Source: Actinomycetales bacterium (GTDB taxonomy: Bacteria; Actinomycetota; Actinomycetes; S36-B12). Taken from it: a stretch of 64,000 nt of DNA. The translations under genes and the position numbers were made by a program. The DNA lies in the NCBI GenBank assembly GCA_018970765.1, contig JAGWVT010000003.1, positions 1 to 64,000 of the forward strand, written 5' to 3'. Positions within the stretch are counted from its first letter, which is position 1, and the number at the start of each line of letters is the position of its first letter. Below, piece by piece: positions 34,803 through 46,451 of this stretch. The notes beneath the pieces were generated by a model that worked only from the letters and a program-made list of their open reading frames with translations, searched no databases and was not told the DNA's origin.

Positions 34803-37800
34803 GTGGCGAAGATGACCTCCGGCGACTTCGTTCACCTGCACGTTCACACTGAGTATTCAATGCTCGATGGTGCTGCGCGACTTGGTGATCTTCTCGACGA
34901 GACCTCACGTCTTGGCATGCGGTCCATTGCCATCACCGATCATGGAAACCTCTTCGGAGCCTACGACTTCTACCGCCAGGCAAAGAACGCCGGCATTCAT
35001 CCGATCATTGGCCTCGAGGGTTACTACGCACCGCAGGGACGATTCCTGCGCCAGCCGATGGAGTTCGGCGGGGGCTTCGAAGAAGGAACGTCAGAGGAGT
35101 CGGGTGCGGCTCGCGGTAAGTTTGCCTACACACACATGACCCTCTGGGCCCAAACGACCGAGGGGATGCACAATCTTTTTCGACTCTCGTCGTTGGCGAG
35201 TGTTGAGGGGCAGTACCACAAGCCACGCTTCGATCGAGAGCTGCTAGCCACCTATGGCAGCGGCTTGATCGGGACAACAGGGTGTCCGAGCGGCGAGGTG
35301 AATCGCTGGTTGCAGGCAGGTCGCTATGACAAGGCACTAGCTGCTGCTGCGGACATGCGTGACATCCTCGGAGCCGAGAACTACTTCTGCGAGCTCATGG
35401 ACCACGGGCTTGGCATCGAGCGCCGGTTCAGAGCCGATCTGTTACGGCTGGCCCGAGAGTTGAACCTCCCGCTGGTGGCCACCAACGACCTCCATTACGT
35501 ACGTCCGCAGGATGCGGACACCCATGACGTCCTGCTGTGCATCGGGACGCGGACCACGATGGACGACCCGAAGCGATTCCGGTTCGATGCGCGAGATTTC
35601 TACGTGAAGTCGGCTGCTCAGATGCGCGATGAGTGGGAGGAGTTTCCTGAGGCTTGCGACAACACTCTGCTCATTGCAGAGCGCTGCGATGTGTCGTTTG
35701 CTGAGGGCGCCAGCCTCCTGCCGAGGTTTGGGGTCCCCGATGGTCACACCGAGCAGACCTGGCTCGTCTTGGAGGTTGAGCGCGGACTTGCGACACGCTT
35801 TGGATCAGTTGTTCCAGATGAGGTACGTGAGCGCGCTGAATACGAAGTGCAGATGGTCGCCCAAATGGGCTTTCCGGGGTACTTCCTGGTCGTAGCGGAT
35901 CTGGTGCGCTATGCCAAAGAGCAAGGCATTCGCGTAGGCCCGGGACGTGGTTCTGCAGCGGGATCGATGATCGCCTACGCGCTGGGCATCACCGAACTCG
36001 ACCCGATCAAGCACGGGTTGCTCTTCGAACGATTCTTGAACCCAGAGCGCATCTCCATGCCGGATATTGACATCGACTTCGATGAGCGCCGTCGCGCCGA
36101 TGTCATTCGCTACGCCACCGCGAAATACGGCGAGGACCGAGTCGCGCAGATTGTCACCTTCGGTTCCATCAAGGCCAAAGCCGCCATCAAGGACAGTGCT
36201 CGGGTCCTGGGGTATCCCTACGCGCTCGGTGACCGCATCACAAAGGCCATGCCCCCGTCGGTGATGGGCCGAGATATCTCCCTGGCGGGTGCCTTTGATC
36301 CGACGGACCCGCGCTACGGGGAGGCGGCTGAATTTCGTTCATTGCTCGAGAACGATCCAGACGCTCAGCGTGTTGTCGACACCGCGCGTGGACTTGAAGG
36401 GTTGAAGCGTCAGCCCGGTGTTCATGCCGCCGGTGTCATTCTCTGCGCCGAGCCACTGATGGATGTCATTCCCATCTGGCGCCGGGAGCAAGATGGTGCA
36501 GTCATCACGCAGTTCGATATGGGAGTCTGCGAGACGCTTGGTCTGTTGAAGATGGACTTCCTTGGGCTGCGTAACCTCACGGTCCTCGACGATGCCCTGG
36601 CAAACATTGCATCGAACCGGGGGGAAACCATCGTCCTGGAGAACCTAACCCTGGATGACGCGGCAACGTACGAGCTACTGGCACGCGGCGACACGCTCGG
36701 GGTCTTCCAGTTGGACGGAGGTCCGATGCGAGCGCTGCTCAGGTCAATGCAACCGGACTCCTTCGAAGACATCTCGGCCGTGCTGGCGCTCTACCGACCC
36801 GGGCCCATGGGCGCCAACGCCCACAACGACTACGCCGATCGGAAGAACGGCCGCAAGCCGGTAACGCCGATTCACCCTGACCTGGCAGAGCCTTTGTCAG
36901 AAATTCTCGGTGACACATATGGCCTCATCGTCTACCAGGAACAGGTCATGGCAATCGCGCAGCGATTAGCCGGCTACTCGTTGGGCAAGGCGGACCTGCT
37001 CCGACGAGCCATGGGCAAGAAGAAAAAGGAAATCCTGGAACAGGAGTTCATCCCCTTCCGTACCGGTATGGAAGCTAACGGCTACTCACCGCAGGCAATC
37101 CACGTGCTCTGGGAAATCCTCGTCCCTTTCTCCGACTATGCGTTCAATAAGGCGCATACCGCCGGGTATGGACTGGTTTCCTACTGGACGGCCTATCTCA
37201 AGGCCAACTACCCGGCCGAATACATGGCTGCCTTGCTCACCTCGGTCAAGGATGACAAGGATCGATCGGCGGTCTATCTGAACGAATGTCGCCGCATGGG
37301 CATCAAAGTGCTACCACCCGACGTGAATGACTCGGACATGGATTTCACGCCTCGAGGTACTGACATTCGCTTCGGGCTGTCAGCGGTGCGCAACGTCGGC
37401 ACCAACGTTGTGGAATCGATTATCACCACGCGTCGGCGCGTCGGGCGCTTCGCCGACTTCAACGACTTTATTGCCAAAGTTGAACCGTCGGTTTGCGGCA
37501 AACGCATCGTGGAGTCCCTCATCAAGGCGGGAGCCTTTGATTCGTTGGGTCACACCCGCAAGGGTCTCCTACAGGTGCATGAAGCGGTCATTGACGCCGC
37601 CATTGACGTGAAGCGCGCCGAGGCAATTGGGCAGTTTGACCTGTTCGGTGGCTTGCAGGCCCCTGCGGACACTGGGCTGCAACTCCTACCGGAGATCACG
37701 CTCGCGGAGTGGGAGAAGGCCACATTGCTCGCCCATGAGCGCGAGATGCTTGGCCTGTACGTGTCTGACCATCCGTTGCACGGCATCGAACACGCCTTGG

Positions 37801-38345
37801 CGCAGGTTGCCGACCAGACTGTTGCGGGCCTGTATGCGGATGAACGTAGCGACGGAGCGGTCGTCAGTGTGGGTGGCCTGATCACGGCGGTCCAACGCAA
37901 GACCACGAAGCAGGGGTCGCCGTGGGCAATCATCACTCTGGAAGATTTGGCCGGCTCGGTTGACGTGATGGTCTTCCCGCAGGTCTACCAAGCCGCAGCA
38001 ACTGCACTGGCTGAGGATGCCGTGATCGTTGTTCGAGGACGATTGGATCGCAGTGATGAGGATGGATTGCGATTGATCGCCCTTGAGATCAGCCTGCCTG
38101 ATCTTTCCGACGCGCAAACCGGTCCGTTGCGCCTTACCTTGCCGGCGAGCAGGTGCGTACCTGCGCTGGTTGATCGCCTCAAGGGGATCCTGGCCGCCAA
38201 CCCAGGAACCACCGAAGTGCACCTGCATCTGACCGGGGGAGCCAAGACGACTGTGCTCAGACTCGATGACCATCTGCGGGTGTCGCCAACCGCAGCGCTG
38301 GTTTCCGATCTGAAGGCGCTCCTCGGGCCGAACTGTCTGGCCTAG
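34803..38345 (+). CDS. dnaE1: Replicative DNA polymerase III alpha subunit
   Basis: FVHLHVHTEYSMLDGAARL intact PHP, GPGRGSAAGSMIAY, MPDIDIDFDERRR. Confidence 0.97.
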   Translation: MAKMTSGDFVHLHVHTEYSMLDGAARLGDLLDETSRLGMRSIAITDHGNLFGAYDFYRQAKNAGIHPIIGLEGYYAPQGRFLRQPMEFGGGFEEGTSEESGAARGKFAYTHMTLWAQTTEGMHNLFRLSSLASVEGQYHKPRFDRELLATYGSGLIGTTGCPSGEVNRWLQAGRYDKALAAAADMRDILGAENYFCELMDHGLGIERRFRADLLRLARELNLPLVATNDLHYVRPQDADTHDVLLCIGTRTTMDDPKRFRFDARDFYVKSAAQMRDEWEEFPEACDNTLLIAERCDVSFAEGASLLPRFGVPDGHTEQTWLVLEVERGLATRFGSVVPDEVRERAEYEVQMVAQMGFPGYFLVVADLVRYAKEQGIRVGPGRGSAAGSMIAYALGITELDPIKHGLLFERFLNPERISMPDIDIDFDERRRADVIRYATAKYGEDRVAQIVTFGSIKAKAAIKDSARVLGYPYALGDRITKAMPPSVMGRDISLAGAFDPTDPRYGEAAEFRSLLENDPDAQRVVDTARGLEGLKRQPGVHAAGVILCAEPLMDVIPIWRREQDGAVITQFDMGVCETLGLLKMDFLGLRNLTVLDDALANIASNRGETIVLENLTLDDAATYELLARGDTLGVFQLDGGPMRALLRSMQPDSFEDISAVLALYRPGPMGANAHNDYADRKNGRKPVTPIHPDLAEPLSEILGDTYGLIVYQEQVMAIAQRLAGYSLGKADLLRRAMGKKKKEILEQEFIPFRTGMEANGYSPQAIHVLWEILVPFSDYAFNKAHTAGYGLVSYWTAYLKANYPAEYMAALLTSVKDDKDRSAVYLNECRRMGIKVLPPDVNDSDMDFTPRGTDIRFGLSAVRNVGTNVVESIITTRRRVGRFADFNDFIAKVEPSVCGKRIVESLIKAGAFDSLGHTRKGLLQVHEAVIDAAIDVKRAEAIGQFDLFGGLQAPADTGLQLLPEITLAEWEKATLLAHEREMLGLYVSDHPLHGIEHALAQVADQTVAGLYADERSDGAVVSVGGLITAVQRKTTKQGSPWAIITLEDLAGSVDVMVFPQVYQAAATALAEDAVIVVRGRLDRSDEDGLRLIALEISLPDLSDAQTGPLRLTLPASRCVPALVDRLKGILAANPGTTEVHLHLTGGAKTTVLRLDDHLRVSPTAALVSDLKALLGPNCLA

Positions 38346-38349
38346 TGCA

Positions 38350-38919
38350 GTGCAACCAAAACGTTCTTGGATCACGTGGGCTTCCGAGGCTTCGTCGAGA
38401 GTGACCCTTGCCGTCTCGGCACTTGCCTGGGGTGTGAGTTCAGGCATTGCGTTAGGTGTGCTGTGGTGGCGCCTTGCTCCCCGAGTGCCCCTCGTGGTTC
38501 GGCCTGAGGGAAGTAGCCCGCAGACCTACCAACCTGACGGCTACCTAGGCGCAGACCTCGGTTTCTGCGTCCTCGCCGTACTAGCCGGCACGCTGCTCGC
38601 CATTGGGTTGATCACTATTCGTCGCCAACAGGTTCTTGCGGTACTTGGTTGGGGTCTACTAGCTGGCCTCGCAGGCTCACTGTTGATGTGGCAGGTCGGC
38701 GTTAGGTTGGGTTCGGTAGATATCGAGGGCTTGGTCGCCACTACGGATGTTGAAACGGTGGTCGACGCGCCATTGGCGGTCTCTATGCCTGCGGTGCTGT
38801 TGGCTTGGCCCATTGCAACGGCAGTCGTTGTCCTCGTGGTCGCCGTGACAGATTGGGTTGCCTCCGCGCGCGTAGCGCGGCTCATTGGACCTGACCTCAG
38901 CCAACCTGACGCGCGATAG
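38350..38919 (+). CDS. Hypothetical multi-pass membrane protein
   Basis: Hydrophobic segments; follows dnaE1. Confidence 0.6.
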   Translation: MQPKRSWITWASEASSRVTLAVSALAWGVSSGIALGVLWWRLAPRVPLVVRPEGSSPQTYQPDGYLGADLGFCVLAVLAGTLLAIGLITIRRQQVLAVLGWGLLAGLAGSLLMWQVGVRLGSVDIEGLVATTDVETVVDAPLAVSMPAVLLAWPIATAVVVLVVAVTDWVASARVARLIGPDLSQPDAR

Positions 38920-39415
38920 GGGCGAGCACGCCGCCCGTAGCCTGCAGCAGATCGTCCGGACGCAGGCTGATGTCCATGCCACGTCGTCCAGCGGAGACGT
39001 AAATGAGTGCGTGCCCTTGTGCTGAGGTGTCTAGCACCGTGGTGAGCTTGCGTCGCTGGCCTAGGGGGCTAATTCCGCCGACCACGTAGCCGGTAAGGCG
39101 TTCGGCAACTGGAACCTCAGCCATAACCGCCCGCCGCGCATTGAGGGCGCTTGCCAATGCCTTCAGGTCGAGAGTGTGATCTACCGGGACGATCCCAACG
39201 CATGGTCGATCATCCACAAATGTAATCAAGGTCTTGAACACTGCAGAGGCGGGCACACCTAGTGCTGTCGCGGCCTGCAAGCCATAGCCGGCGGTGGACT
39301 CGGTGTTTGCTATTTCGAAGCTGTGTACCTGAAAAGGAAACTTGAGTCGCTGGAGTTGCTGGATGGCTGGGGTTGCTGCCCCGCGGTGTGTGCGTGCCGC
39401 CATATCGTGACTCAA
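38897..39415 (-). CDS. ybaK: Cys-tRNA(Pro)/prolyl-tRNA deacylase (YbaK/EbsC)
   Basis: AATALGVPASAVFKTLI, VDHTLDLKALASAL, GYVVGGISPLGQRRKL, SAGRRGMDISL. Confidence 0.93.
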   Translation of the reverse strand: MSHDMAARTHRGAATPAIQQLQRLKFPFQVHSFEIANTESTAGYGLQAATALGVPASAVFKTLITFVDDRPCVGIVPVDHTLDLKALASALNARRAVMAEVPVAERLTGYVVGGISPLGQRRKLTTVLDTSAQGHALIYVSAGRRGMDISLRPDDLLQATGGVLAPIARQVG

Positions 39416-40080
39416 TTTGGCGAAGGAATAAATTGACCGAGGTCCGTGGTCGGCACGCTAGCAAGTTGTTGGATCAGTGCGCATTCGCGGGCGAGGATCC
39501 TTCGCGCCAGTGCTAGGCGCTCAAGGACGCTGGGCGCAGCGAGAAGTTGTTGACGCTCGTCGGTGGGCAGAACCATCGCTGCGGTCACCAGGTAGGCAAG
39601 TGCGCCGGGGTCTACTGGCAGATCCTCGACTGGGCCGGCAGGTGTGATGAGTAGACGGGCCCCCAACAGTGTTCGGTATCGGTCGAACTCCCGCCGGACT
39701 GTGGTGGCGAGTAACTCATCTTCGGGGCCGGCGGGGTCCTCGAGCAGTTCTACATCGGCGCGTAGCAGTGGATGAGAGTCATCGAGCTGTTGAAGGCGAA
39801 ATCGCTGAGTACCGCTGGTCATGATGTTGTAGCGACCATCATCGAGAGCTTCCACCTCGCGAAGTGAGGCAACCACACCAACGTCGTAGAGCGCCTGCGC
39901 TCCGTCAACTTCGACGGATCGCCCATCTCGGACCGCAATGATGCCGAATTCGCGGCCGCTTGTCTCAGGCTGAGCCAGTAGTTCCTCGACCAGTTCGCGG
40001 TAGCGCAACTCGAATATGTGGAGAGGCAGGACAAGCCCGGGCACCAGCACCACGTTCAGTGGGAACACCGGCATGCGCAT
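39412..40080 (-). CDS. LON peptidase substrate-binding domain protein
   Basis: MRMPVFPLNVVLVPGLVLPLHIFELRYRELV. Confidence 0.9.
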   Translation of the reverse strand: MRMPVFPLNVVLVPGLVLPLHIFELRYRELVEELLAQPETSGREFGIIAVRDGRSVEVDGAQALYDVGVVASLREVEALDDGRYNIMTSGTQRFRLQQLDDSHPLLRADVELLEDPAGPEDELLATTVRREFDRYRTLLGARLLITPAGPVEDLPVDPGALAYLVTAAMVLPTDERQQLLAAPSVLERLALARRILARECALIQQLASVPTTDLGQFIPSPN

Positions 40081-40102
40081 GATTGCAGCGTAGACTGGGC
40101 GC

Positions 40103-41431
40103 GTGCTGCGGGTGATCGACCTCCGCTCAGTGGCTTTCACCGATGCTGCGGATTCACAAGGCCTGGACCTGCCGCGGGCTGGAGCCACTATCGACGATGC
40201 GTCGGAGGTTGTTCAGCCGATTCTCGACTCGGTGCGCGCCGATGGAGCCGCCGCGGTCCAAGAGTGGACCATGCGTCTGGATGGCGTTGCCGCCCCGAGT
40301 TTGCGTGTGCCCGTCGGGGTGATTTCCCAGTCCCTAGAGGGGCTTGACCCATCAGTTCGTGGCGCTCTCCAAACAGCGATCCACCGCGCCAAGGTGGTGC
40401 ACGCAAGGCAAGGTCGCCCGGATGATTCCGTCGAGGTTATTCCCGGCGGAACCGTGACCCAACGTTGGCTTGCCGTAGAGCGGGTAGGGCTGTACGTGCC
40501 TGGTGGCCAGGCGGTCTACCCGAGCAGCGTCGTCATGAATGTCGTGCCGGCCCAGGTTGCCGGTGTGTCATCCATCGCCGTGACCTCGCCCCCGCAACGC
40601 GACCACTCGGGTTGGCCGCACCAGACGATCCTCGCCGCATGTGCGCTGCTCGGTATCGAAGAGGTCTACGCCGCGGGTGGTGCTCAGGCCATCGCGATGC
40701 TCGCTTACGGCGTGGACCTGCCGCAGGGTGAGCGCTGCCTCCCAGTCGACATCATCACTGGTCCGGGGAACCTGTACGTGACCGCGGCCAAGCGTGCTGT
40801 TCGGGGTCTGGTTGGGATCGATAGCGAAGCCGGCCCTACGGAAATCGCCATCCTCGCCGACGAGACGGCTGACCCTGTCCATGTTGCGGCAGATCTCATC
40901 AGCCAGGCCGAACACGACGTACTGGCCGCTGCAGTACTGGTCACCACCAGTACGGACCTCGTAGGGCGGGTGCAAGAGGAGCTCGCGCGACAATTGGCGC
41001 GAACAAAGCATGTTGAGCGCATCACCGCCGCTCTGACTGGGCAGCAAAGTGCGATCGTGCTTGTCACTGATCTAGCGGCAGGCCTAGCGGTGGTGGATGC
41101 CTACGCCGCCGAACACCTTGAGATCCAGACTCGCGACGCACGCCAAGTGGCGCTACAGGTCCGCAACGCTGGCGCCATTTTCGTTGGCCCATGGTCGCCC
41201 GTTTCGCTCGGCGACTACTGTGCTGGCTCCAATCACGTGCTGCCGACTCGGGGTTGCGCGCGTCACTCATCGGGACTGTCAGTGCAGACCTTCCTACGCG
41301 GAGTGCAGGTCATCGAGTACTCCGAAGATGCCCTTGTTGCCTCGGCGCAGGCTGTTCAGGTCCTAGCCCACGCCGAAGATCTGCCTGCCCACGCAGACGC
41401 AGTCCGGGTGCGCCTGGAGCCCGGCTACTAA
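40103..41431 (+). CDS. hisD: Histidinol dehydrogenase
   Basis: [46 protein letters not shown]. Confidence 0.97.
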   Translation: MLRVIDLRSVAFTDAADSQGLDLPRAGATIDDASEVVQPILDSVRADGAAAVQEWTMRLDGVAAPSLRVPVGVISQSLEGLDPSVRGALQTAIHRAKVVHARQGRPDDSVEVIPGGTVTQRWLAVERVGLYVPGGQAVYPSSVVMNVVPAQVAGVSSIAVTSPPQRDHSGWPHQTILAACALLGIEEVYAAGGAQAIAMLAYGVDLPQGERCLPVDIITGPGNLYVTAAKRAVRGLVGIDSEAGPTEIAILADETADPVHVAADLISQAEHDVLAAAVLVTTSTDLVGRVQEELARQLARTKHVERITAALTGQQSAIVLVTDLAAGLAVVDAYAAEHLEIQTRDARQVALQVRNAGAIFVGPWSPVSLGDYCAGSNHVLPTRGCARHSSGLSVQTFLRGVQVIEYSEDALVASAQAVQVLAHAEDLPAHADAVRVRLEPGY

Positions 41432-41455
41432 GCCCGTGGTGGACTAGGCAGTTCA

Positions 41456-42612
41456 TGGCAACCGAGTATGTGCCGCCCTTGCGCGACGACCTCATCGGGC
41501 TGAGCGCCTACGGCGCACCGCAGATCGACGTACCCGTTCGACTCAATGTGAACGAAAATCCCTTTCCGTTGCCTGACGTGGTTGTGGAGGCGATAACCAA
41601 CGCGGTTCGGTCGAGTGCCGTCGAACTCAATCGATACCCGGATCGAGAGGCCGTTGCCCTTCGTAAGTGTCTCGTGGCCTATTTGGCCGAGGAGTCACGT
41701 GTGCAAATCGGAGTTGACCAGGTTTGGCCGGCGAATGGTTCGAACGAGGTCATGCAGCACCTGTTCCAAGCATTCGGCGGACCCGGACGCAGCGTGGGCA
41801 CCTTCGAGCCCACGTATTCGATGTATGCCGAGTACGCTCGAACGACCTGCACCGACTATCGCCCGGTGCAACGCGCCTGGGACTTCACGCTGGATTTACA
41901 GCGTAACCTGCCGCTGTTGCACCAAACGAGGCCCGCGATCGTTGTTGTGACGTCACCGAACAACCCGACAGGTACCACCGCGCCGATCGATCAGGTGGGT
42001 GTGTTGGCTGAACAGGCCAGGTCATGGTCCGGGATCGTCGTGGTGGATGAGGCCTATATCGAATTTCGACGCTTGGGCATGCCCTCGGCCCTGGAATTGA
42101 TGACCAGTCATCCAAACCTTGTGGTGACGCGCACACTGAGCAAGGCCTTCGGTCTTGCCGGAGCCAGGATCGGATACGCAGTTGCAGATCCGACCGTGGT
42201 GGACGCTCTCCGCCTAGTGCGCTTGCCGTATCACCTCTCGGCGGTGAGCCAGGCCGTCGCCGCTGCGGCCCTGCTTCATCGTGCGGAACTTGGGGCGCAG
42301 GTTGACATTCTTCGACAGGAGCGTGATCTGCTGCATGACTGGCTGGTGACCAACGATTGGCAGGTCATCCCCAGCGATGCGAACTTTCTGACCTTCGGAG
42401 TCTTTGTTGACCGAGACGCTGCTTGGCAGGGTCTGCTCAACGAGGGCGTACTCGTACGGGCGACGGGCCCTGCTGGGTACCTGCGCGTCAGCATCGGGAC
42501 GCCGGAGGAGAACGCTAGATTCAGGTCAGCGCTGCAGCGTCTTGATCGAGCAGGCCACCGAAGTGTCCTGCCTCCTGCGAGGGGTCATGGTGACACGACA
42601 AGCTCGGATTGA
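41456..42612 (+). CDS. hisC: Histidinol-phosphate aminotransferase
   Basis: VRLNVNENPFPLP, SPNNPTGT, RTLSKAFGLAGARIGYAVA. Confidence 0.95.
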
Positions 42613-43183
42613 ACGTGAGACCAAAGAAAGTCAGGTCCTTGTCGAAGTGAACCTCGACGGTCATGGGTCGACCGACGTGGAAACCGGAGTCCCGTTCTTC
42701 GACCACATGCTGAGCCAACTTGGTCGTCATTCTGGTATCGATCTGCTGGTCCGCACATCTGGAGATCTGCACGTGGATGCACATCACACAGTCGAGGACA
42801 CCTCGCTGGCGCTGGGCACCGCCCTCAAAGATGCGCTCGGTGATCGGACAGGACTGCGCAGATTCGGTGACGCACTTGTGCCGTTGGATGAATGTCTGGT
42901 CCAGGCCGCCATCGACCTGTCTGGGAGGCCGTACTTGGTTCACGCCGAACCCGACATGGTGGAACTCATTGGCTCCTACGACACCACGCTCACGCGTCAT
43001 ATTTGGGAATCCGTCGTTGCGACTTCACAGATAACTCTCCATGTGCGAGTGCTCACAGGCCGCAATGCCCACCATGTCGTCGAGGCGCAGTTCAAAGCCG
43101 TTGCACGTGCCCTTCGCGAAGCAATCGCACAGGATCCGCGCGTCCTAGGGGTTCCGTCCACGAAAGGAACTCTGACCGGGTGA
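42587..43183 (+). CDS. hisB: Imidazoleglycerol-phosphate dehydratase
   Basis: VETGVPFFDHMLSQLGRHSGIDL, HVDAHHTVED. Confidence 0.96.
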   Translation: MVTRQARIERETKESQVLVEVNLDGHGSTDVETGVPFFDHMLSQLGRHSGIDLLVRTSGDLHVDAHHTVEDTSLALGTALKDALGDRTGLRRFGDALVPLDECLVQAAIDLSGRPYLVHAEPDMVELIGSYDTTLTRHIWESVVATSQITLHVRVLTGRNAHHVVEAQFKAVARALREAIAQDPRVLGVPSTKGTLTG

Positions 43184-43809
43184 GTGCTCGACCAACAGTG
43201 GTCATCCTGGATTACGGCTCGGGAAATCTGAGGTCGGCGCAACGGGCATTGGCCCGCGTCGGGGCCGACGTCACAGTCAGTGCAAATAGCGACGAAGGAC
43301 TTCGCGCCCACGGTCTGGTGATTCCTGGCGTTGGTGCCTTTGGAGCATGTATGCAGGGGCTGCACCGGATTGATGCCCGCAACCTCGTGGAACAGCGTCT
43401 TGCTGACGAGCGAGCCGTTCTCGGCGTCTGCGTTGGCATGCAGGTGCTCTTCACAGATTCCCAGGAGAGTCCGGATACGCCAGGGCTGGAGTTGTGGTCA
43501 GGGACGGTGCGTCGGCTCCAAGCACCCGTCCTACCGCACATGGGCTGGAACAAAGTTGACAGCGCTGGGGATTCTGCGCTGCTGCGTGGCCTGGATCGAG
43601 AGCGCTTCTACTTCGTACATTCGTACGCGGTAACTGAGTGGAGTCCGCGACAGGGGAGTCCGCCGGCTCAGGTGAGTCGCTCGCGACATGGGGAGGAGTT
43701 TCTGGCCGTGGTGGAGCAGGGAGCCCTGGCCGCCACGCAATTTCACCCGGAGAAGTCCGGTGACGTTGGCCTGGAGCTTCTTCGCAACTGGGTGACCAGT
43801 CTCAACTGA
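43180..43809 (+). CDS. hisH: Imidazole glycerol phosphate synthase, glutaminase subunit
   Basis: VVILDYGSGNLRSAQRAL, GVCVGMQVLF, HMGWNKV, TQFHPEKSGDVG. Confidence 0.95.
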   Translation: MSARPTVVILDYGSGNLRSAQRALARVGADVTVSANSDEGLRAHGLVIPGVGAFGACMQGLHRIDARNLVEQRLADERAVLGVCVGMQVLFTDSQESPDTPGLELWSGTVRRLQAPVLPHMGWNKVDSAGDSALLRGLDRERFYFVHSYAVTEWSPRQGSPPAQVSRSRHGEEFLAVVEQGALAATQFHPEKSGDVGLELLRNWVTSLN

Positions 43810-43830
43810 CAACCTGACAGACTGACCACT

Positions 43831-44586
43831 ATGTTCGAGTTACTTGCAGCGATAGACATCATGGACGGTCAGGCGGTGCGCCTTCGGCGTGGCGAGGCCG
43901 ATCATCGCACCGACTACGGCGCCGCGCTGCCGGTCGCCCATCGCTGGATCAACCAAGGCGTCCGATGGCTTCATGTCGTAGACCTTGACGCGGCCCTGGG
44001 GCTGGGCAGTAATGAATCAGTCATTGCCGAGATCGCACATGCGGCACGGGGCAAGGCCCAAGTACAGGTTGCTGGTGGCATCCGTGACGACGAGGCGCTC
44101 AAACGCGCATTCGCCACGGGGTGCGATCGCGCGGTCCTGGGCACAGGTGCAATCACCAACCTCGACTGGGCTGCCTCGGCGATCAAAACCCACGGGGATC
44201 GCATCGTGGTCAGCCTGGATTTGCGTGGCTCGACACTGGCGATCGACGGGTGGACCGTTGACGGGCCGAATGCCTGGGACACCTTGGGTCAACTCGATGT
44301 CCTGGGGTGCCATCGATACGTAGTGACAGACGTGCATAAGGACGGCATGCTGCATGGGCCGAACATCCATCTACTCGAAGAGGTTGGTAGGGCCACGTCA
44401 CGCCCATTGATCGCCAGCGGGGGAATAGCCTCCCTAGAGGATTTGCACCGCCTGGCGGATCTGCCTCATGTGTCGGGTGCAATTCTTGGCAAAGCAATTT
44501 ATGAAGATCGATTCAGTATCGCTGAGGCGCAAGCGGCCATTGAGGCACGCTACGACCCCTATGAGTGGGGACCGCCTCGTCCGTGA
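43831..44586 (+). CDS. hisA: HisA/PriA phosphoribosyl isomerase
   Basis: [44 protein letters not shown]. Confidence 0.92.
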   Translation: MFELLAAIDIMDGQAVRLRRGEADHRTDYGAALPVAHRWINQGVRWLHVVDLDAALGLGSNESVIAEIAHAARGKAQVQVAGGIRDDEALKRAFATGCDRAVLGTGAITNLDWAASAIKTHGDRIVVSLDLRGSTLAIDGWTVDGPNAWDTLGQLDVLGCHRYVVTDVHKDGMLHGPNIHLLEEVGRATSRPLIASGGIASLEDLHRLADLPHVSGAILGKAIYEDRFSIAEAQAAIEARYDPYEWGPPRP

Positions 44587-45407
44587 GCGGTCCAGGTAAT
44601 TCCTCGGACATTTTTGACACAGGGGTCTCGATTCGGGTCATCGCATGCCTCGATGTTGATGCTGGGCGGGTCGTCAAGGGCGTTCAGTTCACCGGACTTC
44701 GCGATGCAGGCGATCCTGTCGAGTTGGCACAGCGCTATGACCGCGAAGGTGCCGATGAGTTGGTGTTTCTCGATATCACTGCATCCAGCGATGATCGTCA
44801 GACCATGCTTCAGGTCGTCAACCGCACGGCCGAGCAGGTCTTCATTCCCTTGACCGTCGGCGGTGGGGTACGCACCGTGCAGGACTTCGACCGCCTTCTT
44901 CGGGCTGGAGCGGACAAGGTCAGTGTGAGCACGGCTGCCGTGGAGCGGCCTGCGCTTCTGCACGAGGCCGCGGACCAGTTCGGATCCCAATGTGTGGTGT
45001 TGTCGGTGGATGCCCGTCGTTGCCAGGACATGCCTAGCGGATACGAGATCACGACGCATGGAGGTCGGCGCTCTACGGGGCTAGACGCAACGATTTGGGT
45101 AGAACAAGCATGCTCACTTGGCGCTGGAGAAATCCTGCTGAATGCGATGGACGCCGATGGAACCACATCGGGCTACGACCTGACACTGCTGGCAAGGATT
45201 CGCCGTCATGTGCAGGTCCCGATTATTGCAAGTGGGGGTGCCGGCTCCACCGCCGATTTCGTGGCCGCGGCCCAACAGCAGGCCGACGCTGTCTTGGCCG
45301 CGAGTGTGTTTCACTTCGGAGTGCTCACGATCACTCAGGTGAAGGATGAGTTGGCGGCTGCAGGTTTCGCCATTCGCCGACCTCGCCTACAGGAGTCACG
45401 TTCATGA
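44583..45407 (+). CDS. hisF: Imidazole glycerol phosphate synthase, cyclase subunit
   Basis: [49 protein letters not shown] start assumed. Confidence 0.95.
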   Translation: MSGPGNSSDIFDTGVSIRVIACLDVDAGRVVKGVQFTGLRDAGDPVELAQRYDREGADELVFLDITASSDDRQTMLQVVNRTAEQVFIPLTVGGGVRTVQDFDRLLRAGADKVSVSTAAVERPALLHEAADQFGSQCVVLSVDARRCQDMPSGYEITTHGGRRSTGLDATIWVEQACSLGAGEILLNAMDADGTTSGYDLTLLARIRRHVQVPIIASGGAGSTADFVAAAQQQADAVLAASVFHFGVLTITQVKDELAAAGFAIRRPRLQESRS

Positions 45408-45793
45408 TGCCCGCTGACCACAACCCGATCCCGGCCATGGTCACCGATGATCGACGCATTGCGGCGGAACAGTGGTGCTCACAGGTCAGGTTCAACACAC
45501 GCGGACTAGTCCCGGTGGTAGCCCAGGATGCCGAAACCGGTGATGTGCTCATGGTCGCCTGGACCGACAGAAGTGGCTTGTTGCGCACTCTGCTAACCGG
45601 CGAGGGAACCTACTTCTCGCGTAGTCGGGGTCAGCCGTGGGTGAAAGGTGCAACGTCCGGCCACCGCCAAACGGTGCTCGAGGTGCGCCTGGACTGTGAT
45701 GCGGATTCTGTCCTGTATCGCGTTCGTCAGGAAGGGCCGGCCTGTCATACCGGCGATCGCAGTTGCTTCGATGCTGGCGGTTGGCAGTGCTAG
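45404..45793 (+). CDS. hisI: Phosphoribosyl-AMP cyclohydrolase
   Basis: [57 protein letters not shown]. Confidence 0.95.
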   Translation: MMPADHNPIPAMVTDDRRIAAEQWCSQVRFNTRGLVPVVAQDAETGDVLMVAWTDRSGLLRTLLTGEGTYFSRSRGQPWVKGATSGHRQTVLEVRLDCDADSVLYRVRQEGPACHTGDRSCFDAGGWQC

Positions 45794-45798
45794 GTGAC

Positions 45799-46389
45799 GT
45801 GCAAGTGCCAAGGCCGAGAATTCGACGTGGCACGGTCGTGTTAGCGGCCCTGGTAAGCGCCGCAGGTGCTCTATCGGTTCTCGCACTACCGTGGATCTCG
45901 GCCTTGGCACCGGTGGCGCCTGGGAGTCCCGCTCGGGTCCCCGTGGAACTCACAGGTGCCCAATGCCTACCCGCAGGTCAGCCGCTCGCCCTCGTCATTG
46001 CCGCTGCAGGTGTGGGATTCCTGGCGACTCGGGCGTGGGGAGTCCGGATCGTCGCAGCAATCACCACGGTGTCTGGCATTGCCCTGCTCATCATGGCCGT
46101 GCAGTTTGGCACCGCAGGAACAGACCAGGTTCTGCCGGCGGACTCCGACCTCATAGGACAGACATCCTGGTGGTTCCTCGCCGCGCTTGCGGGGGCAGTC
46201 GCGACCGCCGCTGGCCTGGTCGCGATGCTGGTGGCGCCGCGTTGGCGGCACCCCTCAGCGGCCTATCAGCGCACCGATGAGGTTTCTTCCCCAGAGGCTG
46301 TGAGCCGGGCAGTCGAACAGCCGACGGGTGCGTCCTGGTGGGATGCCTTGGACCGCGGCGAGGACCCCAGTGCGGACGGCCGCTCGTAA
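45799..46389 (+). CDS. Trp biosynthesis-associated membrane protein (TIGR02234-type)
   Basis: Four-TM pattern; SAAGALSVLALPWI; location hisI-HGxxPAAW; start uncertain. Confidence 0.7.
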   Translation: MQVPRPRIRRGTVVLAALVSAAGALSVLALPWISALAPVAPGSPARVPVELTGAQCLPAGQPLALVIAAAGVGFLATRAWGVRIVAAITTVSGIALLIMAVQFGTAGTDQVLPADSDLIGQTSWWFLAALAGAVATAAGLVAMLVAPRWRHPSAAYQRTDEVSSPEAVSRAVEQPTGASWWDALDRGEDPSADGRS

Positions 46390-46451
46390 CCGTGATCCGC
46401 GTCGTGGCCCAGTCGAGTGGGCCGGGACCGCTCGTCTGCTTGGATGAGGAC

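Noticed and set aside
38350-38919. Membrane protein after dnaE1 as a novel system component
   Set aside because: Ordinary hydrophobic protein with no distinctive motif; nothing beyond hypothetical can be supported.
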